Notes: a model not told the origin generated them from the sequence alone. Numbered from the stretch's first letter, positions 1 through 9,035 are shown. The stretch is DNA of 64,000 nucleotides from RPQJ01 sp963793005 (GCA_963793005.1 CAWBYP010000002.1:124001-188000), one strand, 5' to 3'. Numbers and translations: made by a program.

Positions 1-272
1 GGGCTCGGTACCCGGTGCTGGTCGATGATCTGGCGCAACTGCGCGCGTCGCGCCCGAGCCTCGATCCTGGCCTGCTGCTGCCGGTTGAGTTCCCGGTCGC
101 GCGCAGCCTTCGCCGCGCGCGCCGCATCATCGCTGGCCTTGTTGCTGGTTCCCGCCGGCGAACTGCGGCCCTTGCCGCCCCGGAACGGTTGTTTCGCTCG
201 CTCGGAGCGGGCCGCCTCCTTTTTCGTGACCAGCCCCGCCTTCAGCAACTGGTCGCGCAGCGAATCGCTCAT
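1..272 (-). CDS. DUF2058 (YaiL-type) protein, C-terminal part cut by window edge
   Basis: The visible 90 codons begin MSDSLRDQLLKAGLV followed by KKEAARSERAK, a pattern I recognise as the N-terminus of the DUF2058 family (YaiL in E. coli), cytosolic proteins of uncertain function. The rest of the visible part is a highly charged, Arg/Ala/Gln-rich helix (roughly residues 25-88), probably coiled coil. The coding frame runs off the left edge, so the conserved C-terminal part is missing here. The gene is divergent from surE across about 95 bases. The start is the ATG in front of SDSLRDQLL; a GGACAC stretch lies just upstream but no strong ribosome binding site is evident. Family assignment rests on the N-terminal motif only. 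Confidence 0.75.
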   Translation of the reverse strand, partial: MSDSLRDQLLKAGLVTKKEAARSERAKQPFRGGKGRSSPAGTSNKASDDAARAAKAARDRELNRQQQARIEARARRAQLRQIIDQHRVPS

Positions 273-367
273 GTGTGTCCTCGAGAGGTGTCAGTGCGCC
301 GGATCGCCGCTACCGGCGGCCGGGATGATTCCAGTATAGTGCCGCGAATTCCCAGCGGTTTCCCAGC

Positions 368-1120
368 TTGAGAATCCTAGTCAGCAACGACGACGGCTAT
401 CGCGCCGAGGGTCTGCAGCGCCTGGCCGACGTGCTGCGCCCACTGGCGGAGGTCACGGTGGTCGCGCCCGACCGCAATCGCAGCGGCGCGAGCAATTCAC
501 TCACGCTCGACGTGCCGGTGCGGGTGTTTCCGTTCGGGGACCGCATGTACTACGTCAACGGGACGCCCACCGACTGCGTGCACCTGGCGGTCTCGGGGCT
601 GTTCGACTTCGACCACGACATGGTGGTCTCCGGCATCAATGACGGCGCCAACCTCGGCGACGACGTACTCTACTCGGGAACGGTGGCAGCGGCGGTCGAG
701 GGTCGCTTTCTCGGCCTGCCGACCATGGCGGTTTCCCTCGTCGTGCGCCAGGGCCGCCACTTCGATACCGCCGCGAGGGTCGCCTGCGAGCTGGTGATGC
801 GGCTGCAGCGCAGCCCGCTCGACAGCGCGATGATCCTGAACGTGAATGTCCCGGACCTGCCCTACGAGCAACTGCGTGGCTTCCAGGTGACGCGGCTCGG
901 CCAGCGCCACAAGTCGGAACCGGTCGTGAAATCGGTCGATCCGCGCGGCCGCGCCGTGTACTGGGTCGGTCCGGCCGGCGAGGGCGCGGATGCGGGCGAG
1001 GGCACCGACTTCGATGCGATTGCCCGCGGATTCGTGTCGGTCACGCCGCTGCAGGTGGACCTGACGCGCCATTCGGCGCTGGCCGAGGTCGGCGAGTGGC
1101 TCGCGGGGCGCGCGCCGTGA
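368..1120 (+). CDS. surE: 5'/3'-nucleotidase SurE
   Basis: SurE is a metal-dependent phosphatase of nucleoside monophosphates acting in the cytoplasm, linked to stationary-phase survival. The 250-residue product has the family length. It shows the N-terminal metal site NDDG (Asp8, Asp9), the NRSGASNSLT motif with the metal-binding Ser39, and the SGINDGANLGDDVLYSGT stretch with Asn91. The start is a TTG, chosen because MRILVSNDDG is the canonical N-terminus; no good ribosome binding site precedes it. It is followed 13 bases later by pcm, the usual partner. The nlpD-rpoS pair that often follows surE-pcm in gammaproteobacteria is replaced by a glycerate kinase gene. Confidence 0.95.
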   Translation: MRILVSNDDGYRAEGLQRLADVLRPLAEVTVVAPDRNRSGASNSLTLDVPVRVFPFGDRMYYVNGTPTDCVHLAVSGLFDFDHDMVVSGINDGANLGDDVLYSGTVAAAVEGRFLGLPTMAVSLVVRQGRHFDTAARVACELVMRLQRSPLDSAMILNVNVPDLPYEQLRGFQVTRLGQRHKSEPVVKSVDPRGRAVYWVGPAGEGADAGEGTDFDAIARGFVSVTPLQVDLTRHSALAEVGEWLAGRAP

Positions 1121-1133
1121 CGGGTGGTGCCAC

Positions 1134-1796
1134 GTGAACGGGCCCCGCATGACCGGCATCGGCATGACCTCGGCCCGCACCCGCGACCGGCTGATCACGC
1201 GGCTGCGCGAGCAGGGGATCGCCGATCCGAACGTGCTCGAGCGCATACGCGCCGTGCCACGGCACGTATTCGTGGACGAGGCGCTCTCGAGCCGCGCCTA
1301 CGAGGACACGGCGCTGCCGATCGGACACGGGCAGACGATATCGCAGCCATACATCGTCGCGCGCATGACCGAGGCCCTGATCGAGGGCGGTGCTCCACGC
1401 AAGGTGCTCGAAGTCGGGACCGGCTGCGGCTACCAGACCGCGGTGCTGGCGCCGCTGGTCGCGACGCTATACAGCGTGGAGCGCATTGCGGCGCTGCAGC
1501 TGCGTGCGCGCCGCGCGATGCGCGATCTCAAGATCACCAACGTGTTCATGCGCCACGGCGATGGTTTCGAAGGCTGGCCCCCTTACGCCCCCTACGACGG
1601 GATCATCGTCGCGGCGGCGGCGATGGCAGTGCCTGCGGCGCTGCAGAACCAGCTTGGCAACGGAGGCAGGTTGATCATGCCGGTCGGGCCGGACCGCGAG
1701 CAGCAGCTGATTCGCGTGACCCGTCGTGGCGACAATTTCGAGCGCGAGGTGCTCGGGTCCGTGACCTTCGTGCCCCTGCTCCAGGGACTGGGCTGA
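1134..1796 (+). CDS. pcm: Protein-L-isoaspartate O-methyltransferase
   Basis: Pcm repairs damaged proteins by methylating L-isoaspartyl residues with S-adenosylmethionine, starting their conversion back to aspartate. The 220-residue product has the class I methyltransferase motif VGTGCGYQTAVL at about residues 94-105 and the family signature GHGQTISQPYIVARM around residues 64-78, which places the substrate pocket. The GTG start given makes a short N-terminal extension; an ATG five codons later (MTGIGMTS) is an equally plausible start. It lies directly behind surE and in front of a glycerate kinase gene, with gaps under 20 bases, so the three genes are probably co-transcribed. Confidence 0.95.
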   Translation: MNGPRMTGIGMTSARTRDRLITRLREQGIADPNVLERIRAVPRHVFVDEALSSRAYEDTALPIGHGQTISQPYIVARMTEALIEGGAPRKVLEVGTGCGYQTAVLAPLVATLYSVERIAALQLRARRAMRDLKITNVFMRHGDGFEGWPPYAPYDGIIVAAAAMAVPAALQNQLGNGGRLIMPVGPDREQQLIRVTRRGDNFEREVLGSVTFVPLLQGLG

Positions 1797-1811
1797 GGAG
1801 ATTCCACGGCC

Positions 1812-3095
1812 ATGGCCCGGACGGGCACGATGACGCCGAAGTCACTGCTGCGAGCCGCCTTCGATGCGGCGGTCGGGGCCGCACAACCCGACAGCTGCCT
1901 GCCCGGATTCCTGCCAGGCGCGCCACGCGGCCGCACGATCGCGGTCGGCGCGGGCAAAGCCGCCGCTGCGATGGCGCTCGCGCTGGATCGTCACTGGGAA
2001 GGCGGGCTCACCGGTGTCGTGGTAACCGCCACCGGGCACGGCCTGCGCTGCCCGCGAATCGAGGTACTTGAAGCCGCCCACCCCGTGCCCAGTGAGGCAG
2101 GCGAGCGCGCAGCGCGGGAGATGTTGCGGCGTGTGTCCGGGCTCGGCCCCGACGACCTGGTCATCTGCCTGCTGTCGGGTGGCGGCTCGGCACTGCTGTC
2201 CCTGCCGGCTCGCGGCCTCGCATCGAGCGAGAAGCAGGCGATCACCCGCGAGCTGCTGCGCTCAGGCGCCGCGATCTCCGAGATCAACTGCGTGCGCCGG
2301 CACCTCTCGAGCATCAAGGGCGGCCGGCTCGGTGTCGCCTGCAGTCCTGCCCGTCTCGTGACGCTGGCCATCTCCGACGTGCCCGGCGACGACCCGGTCG
2401 ACATCGCCTCTGGTCCGACCGTGGCCGATCCGACCACCTGCGCGGACGCGCTGGCGGTCCTGGATCGCCGCGACATCGTGGTGCCGAACCACGTGCGGGA
2501 CGCACTGTCGTCGGGCCGCTGGGAATCCGTCCAGCCCGGCGATGCGCGACTCGCGCGCGCGGAGTACAAGCTGGTGGCCACGCCGCAGCAGTCGCTGGCC
2601 GCCGCTGCCGCGACGGCGCACGAGCAGGGCGTGACACCGCTCATCCTGTCCGACCGGCTCGAAGGCGAGGCGCGGACAGTCGGCCGGGAAATGGCCGCCA
2701 TTGCGATTGCGGTGGCGCGCGGTACCGGGCCGGCGCGAGCCCCGTGCCTGCTGCTGTCCGGCGGGGAGACGACCGTCACGGTCCGTGGCGGGGGCCGCGG
2801 CGGTCGCAACGTCGAGTTCCTGCTGTCGTTCGGCATCGCGCTCGGGCCGGCCGCCAACATCCATGCGCTCGCCTGCGACACGGACGGCGTGGACGGCATG
2901 GAACCGATCGCGGGCGCCGTGTGGGCGCCTGACACGCTGGAGCGCGCCGCACGGCTCGGGCTCGAGCCCAAGGCGTTCCTCGATGCCAACGACGCGCATT
3001 CCTTCTTCGGGGCGCTCGGTGATGGCGTCGTAACCGGTCCGACGAGGACCAACGTCAACGACTTCCGCGCGATCCTGGTGATGACGGCGGCGTAG
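1812..3095 (+). CDS. Glycerate 2-kinase, MOFRL family
   Basis: The 427-residue product belongs to the DUF4147/MOFRL family of glycerate kinases (GckA/TtuD type), which phosphorylate D-glycerate to 2-phosphoglycerate. Signatures are an N-terminal Rossmann-like part with AVGAGKAAAAMA, the CLLSGGGSALLSLP loop near residue 120, INCVRRHLSSIKGGRL, and the C-terminal MOFRL domain with LSGGETTVTVRG, GGRNVEFLLS and DTDGVDG. A GAGGAGA ribosome binding site precedes the ATG. The neighbours surE and pcm do not suggest glycerate metabolism, so the gene seems to have been placed in the surE operon by local rearrangement. Substrate is inferred from the family; other glycerate-like acids are possible. Confidence 0.88.
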   Translation: MARTGTMTPKSLLRAAFDAAVGAAQPDSCLPGFLPGAPRGRTIAVGAGKAAAAMALALDRHWEGGLTGVVVTATGHGLRCPRIEVLEAAHPVPSEAGERAAREMLRRVSGLGPDDLVICLLSGGGSALLSLPARGLASSEKQAITRELLRSGAAISEINCVRRHLSSIKGGRLGVACSPARLVTLAISDVPGDDPVDIASGPTVADPTTCADALAVLDRRDIVVPNHVRDALSSGRWESVQPGDARLARAEYKLVATPQQSLAAAAATAHEQGVTPLILSDRLEGEARTVGREMAAIAIAVARGTGPARAPCLLLSGGETTVTVRGGGRGGRNVEFLLSFGIALGPAANIHALACDTDGVDGMEPIAGAVWAPDTLERAARLGLEPKAFLDANDAHSFFGALGDGVVTGPTRTNVNDFRAILVMTAA

Positions 3096-3119
3096 CAGGC
3101 GTCGAGTAGCCGGCGTCGA

Positions 3120-3500
3120 CTAGTATGCGGGTTCGACGATCAGCGCGGCCGCGACATCGCGGCCCTCGGCAGCAAGCACGTTGTAGGTCCGGCAGGCGGC
3201 ACCGGTGTCCATGACCTCGAATCCGAGGCCGGTGGAATAGAGCGCTGCCATCGTCGCACGCTCGGGAAAAACCTGGCGCAGCCCTGAGCCGATCAGCAGT
3301 ACCTCCGGGCGCAGGCGCAGCAGAGGCTCGAGGTCCTCGGCCAGCAGTTCGGCAATGCCGGTTGGCCGCCAGTCATCGATCAGCGTCGTCGGGGTGACAA
3401 TGACGCTGCGGCCAAAGCTGCGGTCGCCGATCCGGATCAAGCCCGGGCCGTATCCGCGCACCACGTTTATTGTCGTCGGCTGGTCGAGACTGATCTTCAT
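3120..3500 (-). CDS. Mth938-like domain (DUF498) protein
   Basis: A 126-residue protein matching the Mth938-like/DUF498 family (relatives of mitochondrial NDUFAF3 and of Xanthomonas Xcc1710). The typical N-terminus with SVIVTP in the middle, the LLIGSGLRQVFP loop, the GLGFEVMDTGAACRTYNVL segment and AALIVEPAY at the C-terminus are all present. NDUFAF3 assists complex I assembly in mitochondria; the bacterial role is unknown. The start was set at MKISLDQP because the upstream extension has no family counterpart. It is divergent from the rpfE-recJ group and convergent with the glycerate kinase gene, with only a 24-base gap there. Confidence 0.8.
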   Translation of the reverse strand: MKISLDQPTTINVVRGYGPGLIRIGDRSFGRSVIVTPTTLIDDWRPTGIAELLAEDLEPLLRLRPEVLLIGSGLRQVFPERATMAALYSTGLGFEVMDTGAACRTYNVLAAEGRDVAAALIVEPAY

Positions 3501-3569
3501 GGCGTTAACATACTGGAACAGGGCCCGGCAGGTCACCGCCGCGGTATTCCAGTTTCGGGAGGTTTGAAC

Positions 3570-4598
3570 GTGATCGAGCGCGGGCAGAATCGTCTGCGGG
3601 TCGTGCTGCCGTGGCTCGAGCCGGCGCTCGGCGCTGCCGCCACCGAGGGTCGGGTATGCGCACGCGTGCCCGCCGCGGAATGGCTGCTCGCGCGTGGACG
3701 GTCAAGTCCAGTGCAGGACATTCCGTGGCGGGAGTGGCTGCTGGCACCAGTCGCTGCAGGGACAGGCCTGCTGCGTCGATGCCCTGCGGGACCCGCAGGG
3801 CGCGCAATCAGCACCGGCAGGCCACCAGGAGGCACCTGGGCCTGCGCGAGGCCCGTGCACCTCGCGACCGCGATCGAGCACCTGCGACTTGCCCCCGAAG
3901 ATGTGGAAGTGCAGGCCGGGGAATCGTCGGCGCTGCTCGAGGACATCAACCGGCACCTCGAGGGACGCGGATTCAGGCTGCATGCGCAGGCCGGACGGAT
4001 CGACTGGCAACTTGAATGCGACGAGCCGATCGAATGCGGCAGCGTCGAGCCGGAACTCGCGGCGGGACGCAGTATCCGGGACCTGATGCCCGGCGGGCGC
4101 GACGGTGCCCGGGTTCGCGCGCTGATGAATGAGATCCAGATGCTGCTGCACGAGCATCCAGTCAACCAGGATCGCGCAGGTCACGGGCGACCGGCGGTCA
4201 ACACACTGTGGCTCTGGGGATTTGGCCGGTTCGAGGAGACCGATGAGGTGAGCCTGCCGATGCTGTACACGGACGATGCGTGGTTGTCGGGAATCTGGCG
4301 CCTGAACGGCATGCAGAGCGAGCCACTGGGCGAGCTTGCGAAGGGCATAGATGCGCGTGGTGGCCAGGTCCTGGTCGCAGGTTCACGCCCGCCGGGCGAC
4401 AGCCTCTCCGGGAATGGACTGATGGACGCGCTCGTGCAGGCCGAGCAAAGCTGCTTTGCGCCCGCACTGGCTGCGCTGCGCTCAGGGATCGTCAGCGGCG
4501 TGGACCTGCTCCTGGGCGGTCGCGCTTATGCGGTGGAACCCAGTGCGCGATTCAAGTTCTGGCGCCGCGCACAACCACTCGCCGGGGCGCCGGCATGA
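3570..4598 (+). CDS. rpfE: RpfE-like protein (COG4255, phosphoglycerate-mutase-related)
   Basis: A 342-residue cytosolic protein that resembles the family linked to RpfE of Xanthomonas and annotated elsewhere as related to cofactor-independent phosphoglycerate mutase. The clearest block is NTLWLWGFGRF near residue 210, followed by a region with VSLPMLYTDDAWLSG. Biochemical function is not established. I prefer the GTG start at the given position because a GGGAGG ribosome binding site lies 7 bases before it; the TTG two codons upstream would sit on top of that site. The stop overlaps the recJ start as ATGA, and rpfE-recJ-prfB-lysS is the order of the Xanthomonas rpf locus. Name by homology and context; function unknown. 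Confidence 0.7.
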   Translation: MIERGQNRLRVVLPWLEPALGAAATEGRVCARVPAAEWLLARGRSSPVQDIPWREWLLAPVAAGTGLLRRCPAGPAGRAISTGRPPGGTWACARPVHLATAIEHLRLAPEDVEVQAGESSALLEDINRHLEGRGFRLHAQAGRIDWQLECDEPIECGSVEPELAAGRSIRDLMPGGRDGARVRALMNEIQMLLHEHPVNQDRAGHGRPAVNTLWLWGFGRFEETDEVSLPMLYTDDAWLSGIWRLNGMQSEPLGELAKGIDARGGQVLVAGSRPPGDSLSGNGLMDALVQAEQSCFAPALAALRSGIVSGVDLLLGGRAYAVEPSARFKFWRRAQPLAGAPA

Positions 4599-6331
4599 GC
4601 CGTCGCATCCTGCGACGTGCGATCGACGAACAGCGCCTGCCCGCAGCTACAGCAGGGCTGCACCCGGCACTGCGTCGCGTCTATGCGGCGCGCGGTCTCG
4701 AGGCCGCGGAGGATCTCGACCTCGGCCTCGAGCGTCTGCTGCCAGTCGGTACGCTTGGCGGCGTCGATGCCGCCGCGGAACTGCTGCTCGACTGCCATCG
4801 CAGCGCCGGCAGGGTGCTGGTCATCGGCGACTTCGACGCCGACGGTGCGACGAGTACCGCCGTGGTGGTGAGGCAGTTGCGTCGGCTCGGGTTCGCCGAT
4901 CCGGGCTTCCTGGTGCCGGATCGCTTCAAGTTCGGTTACGGGCTGACGCCGGAAATCGTGCGTGTCGCTGCGCAATCCCGGCCGTCGCTGATCGTTACCG
5001 TCGACAACGGCATTTCATCGCTGGAAGGCGTTGCCGAGGCGAATCGCGCCGGCATCCAGGTCCTGGTCACGGACCACCACCTGCCGGGCCGCGCGCTGCC
5101 GGAAGCCGCGGCCATCGTGAATCCCAACCTGCCCGGTGAGCGCTTCGCGTCGAAGTCCCTGGCCGGGGTCGGCGTCGCTTTCTACGTGATGGCGGCGCTG
5201 ACCCGACGGATGCGCGAGGCAGGCATGGTGCACGCGGATGCCGACACGAACCCCGCTGACCTGCTCGACCTGGTGGCGCTGGGCACGGTGGCCGACGTCG
5301 TTCCGCTGGATGTGAACAACCGCATCCTCGTCGCGCAGGGACTGCGTCGCATACGCGCTGGACGCTGCGCGCCAGGATTGCGCGCGCTGCTCGAAATAGC
5401 CGGGCGTTCCGTGGAGGGCGTGTTTGCGCAGGACCTGGGTTTCCAGGCGGGGCCGCGCCTGAACGCGGCCGGTCGCCTCGAGGACATGTCGCTCGGCATC
5501 GAGTGCCTGCTGACGGACAGCGAGGCCGTGGCCGGGGAACTGGCGGCCAGGCTTTCGCAGTTGAATAGTGACCGGCGGGAACTCGAGGGTCGCATGCAGG
5601 TGGAGGCGCTCGCCAAGGTGGATGAGCTGGTCGCAGCGCTCGAGGGGCGGATGCCGGCCGGCTTATGCCTGTTCGACGCAGGCTGGCACCAGGGCGTGAT
5701 CGGCCTGGTCGCGTCGCGGATCAAGGACCGGGCTCATCGCCCGGTGATTGCGTTTGCGCCCGGGGAGGCCGGCTGGGTCAAGGGCTCGGCGCGCTCGGTA
5801 CCCGGCGTCCATGTGCGCGACGTGCTCGACGCGGTCGCGACACGCAACCCCGGCATGCTCGAGAAGTTTGGCGGGCACGCAATGGCGGCCGGCATGACCC
5901 TCCGCGAGTCCGTGCTCGGCGATTTCGAGCGCGCCTTTGCCGAGGAGGTCGAGCGGCGCATTGACGCGCATACGCTCGGCGGCGACCTGCACAGCGATGG
6001 ACCCTTGCTTCCGGGCGAGTTCAACCTCGATACCGCACTGGCATTGCGCGATGGCGGACCCTGGGGCTCAGGCTTCCCCGAGCCGGCATTCGATGGGTGC
6101 TTCGGTGTCCTGGACACGCGGATCGTCGGTGAACGGCACCTGAAGATGCGCCTGAAGGCCGCGTCCGGCGAGATTGCCGACGCCATCGCATTCCGGTATC
6201 TCGACGACGCCTCCGCTCCGACGCCGCGGCCGCAGCAGGAAGTCGAGTTCGTCTACCGCCCCTCGATCAACGAGTACGCGGGCGCGCGCCGCCTGCAGCT
6301 GGTGTCGGAATGGCTGCGCCCACTGCCGTGA
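4595..6331 (+). CDS. recJ: Single-stranded-DNA-specific exonuclease RecJ
   Basis: RecJ degrades single-stranded DNA 5' to 3' in the RecFOR pathway, mismatch repair and base excision repair. The 578-residue product has the family length. It shows the DHH-superfamily metal motifs GDFDADGATS (Asp79, Asp81, Asp83), VDNGISS (Asp137) and VTDHHLPG (Asp160-His161-His162), then the DHHA1 domain with GGHAMAAGMTL in the second half and an OB-like C-terminus. The start ATG overlaps the rpfE stop by ATGA, indicating translational coupling. recO, another RecF-pathway gene, lies elsewhere in this window at 23 kb. Confidence 0.96.
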   Translation: MSRRILRRAIDEQRLPAATAGLHPALRRVYAARGLEAAEDLDLGLERLLPVGTLGGVDAAAELLLDCHRSAGRVLVIGDFDADGATSTAVVVRQLRRLGFADPGFLVPDRFKFGYGLTPEIVRVAAQSRPSLIVTVDNGISSLEGVAEANRAGIQVLVTDHHLPGRALPEAAAIVNPNLPGERFASKSLAGVGVAFYVMAALTRRMREAGMVHADADTNPADLLDLVALGTVADVVPLDVNNRILVAQGLRRIRAGRCAPGLRALLEIAGRSVEGVFAQDLGFQAGPRLNAAGRLEDMSLGIECLLTDSEAVAGELAARLSQLNSDRRELEGRMQVEALAKVDELVAALEGRMPAGLCLFDAGWHQGVIGLVASRIKDRAHRPVIAFAPGEAGWVKGSARSVPGVHVRDVLDAVATRNPGMLEKFGGHAMAAGMTLRESVLGDFERAFAEEVERRIDAHTLGGDLHSDGPLLPGEFNLDTALALRDGGPWGSGFPEPAFDGCFGVLDTRIVGERHLKMRLKAASGEIADAIAFRYLDDASAPTPRPQQEVEFVYRPSINEYAGARRLQLVSEWLRPLP

Positions 6332-6375
6332 TAAGCTTCTCCGTTCGTCTCATGCTCCCACTATCCGGTTCACCG

Positions 6376-7471
6376 ATGGAAACGAATCCGATCCGCCGCT
6401 CACTTGAAGACCTCGCGCAGCGCTCCGGTGCGCTCAGGGGGTATCTTTGACTACGAGGGTCGCAGCGAACGACTGACCGAGGTCCTGCGCGAGCTCGAAG
6501 ACCCGGCGATCTGGAACAAGCCCGAGCGAGCCCAGGAACTCGGCCGCGAGCGCACTGCGCTCGAAGCGGTCGTCGGCACGCTCGACAAGATGCACAAGGG
6601 GCTCACCGAAGCGACCGAGCTGCTCGAACTCGCCGAGGCGGAGGACGACGAAGGGACCGTAAGGGCCGTCGAGCAGGATGCCGCGCGTATCGAGCGCGAG
6701 ATCGAGCGCCTCGAGTTCCGACGCATGTTCCCGGGCGAAATGGACCCTCACAACTGCTTCCTCGACATCCAGGCGGGCGCTGGCGGCACCGAGGCCCAGG
6801 ACTGGGCACAGATGCTGATGCGGATGTACGTGCGCTGGGCGGACAAGCAGGGCTTCAAGGTGGAAATCACGGACCAGGGCGACGGCGAAGTCGCCGGCAT
6901 CAAGAGCTGCTCGATGCTGATCGAAGGCGAGTACGCCTACGGGTGGCTGCGCACCGAGACCGGCGTGCACCGACTGGTGCGCAAGTCGCCGTTCGACTCG
7001 AACGCGCGCCGCCACACGTCGTTTGCGTCGGTGTTCGTTTCGCCCGAGGTGGATGACGACATCGCCATCGACATCAATCCGGCCGACCTCGAGATGGACG
7101 TGTACCGTTCCAGCGGCGCGGGCGGCCAGCACGTCAACAAGACCGAGTCGGCGGTCCGGATACGGCACATGCCGAGCGGCATCGTCGTGGCATGCCAGAG
7201 TGAGCGAAGCCAGCACAAGAACCGCGCGACTGCGATGAAGATGCTGAAGGCGAAGCTCTACGAACTCGAGGTCAACAAGCGCAACGCGGCCGCCAAGGTG
7301 CTCGAGGACTCGAAGTCGGACGTGAGCTGGGGCAACCAGATCCGTTCGTATGTGCTGGACCAGTCGCGCATCAAGGATCTCCGCACCGGCGTCGAGATCG
7401 GCAACACGGGCGCGGTGCTCGACGGCGACCTCGATCCGTTCCTCGAGGCGAGCCTCAAGCAGGGGCTCTGA
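6376..7471 (+). CDS. prfB: Peptide chain release factor 2 with programmed +1 frameshift
   Basis: RF2 recognises UGA and UAA stop codons and triggers peptide release on the ribosome. The gene is read in two frames: 24 codons from the ATG up to CTT, an in-frame TGA, then a +1 shift into a frame beginning Asp-Tyr-Glu-Gly-Arg. The joined product is 364 residues. It carries the SPF stop-codon recognition motif (about residues 204-206) and the GGQ peptidyl-hydrolysis motif (about 249-251) at positions matching E. coli RF2. The start ATG begins METNPIRRSLEDL. It sits between recJ and lysS; prfB-lysS is a very common pair. A reading that begins only in the second frame would lose the native N-terminus and should not be used. 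Confidence 0.96.
6436..6451 (+). promoter_or_regulatory. prfB: prfB programmed frameshift site
   Basis: The sequence AGGGGG TAT CTT TGA C matches the E. coli prfB recoding site exactly: a Shine-Dalgarno-like AGGGGG three bases before the slippery CTT, followed by the UGA stop in the poor C context. Low RF2 levels slow termination at UGA and let the ribosome slip +1 to complete RF2, giving autoregulation. The distance from the start codon (stop at codon 25) is also the usual one. Confidence 0.97.
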
Positions 7472-7521
7472 AGGTGGCGCGTGGTTACGAGGCGCGGTGA
7501 AGGCGCCGAGGGATTGCTGGA

Positions 7522-9015
7522 ATGACTGACGAAAAAGCCGAGGTCGAGGTAAACCACCTGGTCGCCGAGAGGCGCGCCAAGCTGGCGCGGCTGCGCGAGC
7601 GGGGCAATGCGTTTCCCAACGACTTCCGCCGCGACTCCACTTCCGAGGAACTGCACGTCGGCTACGACGCCCATCCGCCCGAGTGGTTCGAGGCGAACCC
7701 GACGGTCGTGACCATCGCCGGCCGGATGATGTTCAAGCGCGTGATGGGCAAGGCGAGCTTCGCCAAGCTCAAGGACCGCACCGGGTTGATGCAGGTGTTC
7801 CTGCAGCGTGACGCGCTCGGCGAGACCTACGAGGAGTTCAAGGGCTGGGATGTCGGCGACGTGGTCGGCGCCGAGGGCACGCTGTTCAAGACGCGCACCG
7901 GCGAACTCTCGGTACGAGTCGAGCGCCTGCGGCTGCTGGTCAAGTCGCTGCGCCCGCTGCCCGACAAGTGGCATGGACTCTCCGACGTCGAGCAGCGCTA
8001 CCGGCAGCGCTACGTCGACCTGATCGTCAACGACGATGCGCGCGAGGTGTTCGTGGCGCGAAATCGCATCGTGCAGTTCCTGCGCAGCTTCCTCGAGGCG
8101 CTGGACTTCATGGAGGTCGAGACGCCGATGATGCAGGTCATCCCCGGCGGCGCCGTGGCCCGCCCGTTCGTGACCCACCACAATGCGCTCGACGTGGACA
8201 TGTACCTGCGCATAGCGCCGGAGCTCTACCTGAAGCGCCTGGTCGTCGGCGGCTTCGAGCGGGTCTACGAACTGAACCGGAATTTCCGCAACGAGGGCTT
8301 GTCGACCCAGCACAATCCCGAGTTCACGATGCTCGAGCTGTACCAGGCCTACGCCGACTACCACGACCTGATGGACATGGTGGAGCGCATCTTCCAGGGC
8401 CTTGCGGACACGATCGTGGGTTCCCGGCAGGTCGAATACCAGGGCGAGACGCTCGAGTTCGGCACCGCATTCCGCCGTGTCACGATCGAGGAGCTGGTGG
8501 TCGAGCACGTGCCGGGCTTCGACCACACGCGCATCCGGGATCTCGCCTACCTGCGCGAGGTCTGCGGGAGGCTCGGCATTGCCGTGAATGCCGCCGATGG
8601 CCCTGGAAAGCTCCAGGTCGAGATATTCGACAAGACGGGCGAACACCAGCTGCGGCAGCCGACGTTCGTTTATGCATATCCTGCCGAGGTCTCGCCGCTC
8701 GCGCGCCGCAACGATGCCGATGCGTTCATCACCGACCGCTTCGAGTTCTTCGTCGGTGGCCGCGAGCTGGCAAACGGGTTCTCGGAGCTGAACGACCCTG
8801 ATGACCAGGCCGCGCGTTTTCGCGAGCAGGTCGCGCGCAAGAGCTCGGGTGACGAGGAGGCGATGTTCTACGACGCCGACTACGTGCGTGCGCTCGAATA
8901 CGGCCTGCCGCCCACGGCCGGGCTCGGCATCGGCGTGGACCGCATGGTCATGCTGTTCACCAACCAGCCATCGATCCGCGACGTACTGCTCTTTCCGCAC
9001 ATGCGCCCCGAATAA
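7522..9015 (+). CDS. lysS: Lysine--tRNA ligase (class II)
   Basis: LysS charges tRNA-Lys with lysine. The 497-residue length fits class II LysRS. An N-terminal OB-fold anticodon-binding domain covers about residues 60-150 (TIAGRMMFKRVMGKASF, KDRTGLMQVF), followed by the class II catalytic core with motif 2 (ELNRNFRNEGLSTQHNPEFT) and motif 3 (GLGIGVDRMVMLFT) near the C-terminus. It follows prfB with a 50-base gap, the common order in proteobacteria. The start ATG gives MTDEKAEVE, a typical charged N-terminus. Confidence 0.97.
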   Translation: MTDEKAEVEVNHLVAERRAKLARLRERGNAFPNDFRRDSTSEELHVGYDAHPPEWFEANPTVVTIAGRMMFKRVMGKASFAKLKDRTGLMQVFLQRDALGETYEEFKGWDVGDVVGAEGTLFKTRTGELSVRVERLRLLVKSLRPLPDKWHGLSDVEQRYRQRYVDLIVNDDAREVFVARNRIVQFLRSFLEALDFMEVETPMMQVIPGGAVARPFVTHHNALDVDMYLRIAPELYLKRLVVGGFERVYELNRNFRNEGLSTQHNPEFTMLELYQAYADYHDLMDMVERIFQGLADTIVGSRQVEYQGETLEFGTAFRRVTIEELVVEHVPGFDHTRIRDLAYLREVCGRLGIAVNAADGPGKLQVEIFDKTGEHQLRQPTFVYAYPAEVSPLARRNDADAFITDRFEFFVGGRELANGFSELNDPDDQAARFREQVARKSSGDEEAMFYDADYVRALEYGLPPTAGLGIGVDRMVMLFTNQPSIRDVLLFPHMRPE

Positions 9016-9035
9016 CGGCTCCGTCGTCGACGCCC

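Noticed and set aside
7258..9000. A 580-codon minus-strand open frame opposite lysS
   Set aside because: The opposite strand encodes a complete class II lysyl-tRNA synthetase with motifs 2 and 3. The antisense translation is low-complexity Arg/Val/Asp-rich.
3564..9015. A complete rpf quorum-sensing (DSF) locus
   Set aside because: Only rpfE, recJ, prfB and lysS are present. No synthase or sensor genes (rpfF, rpfC, rpfG) are in the window.
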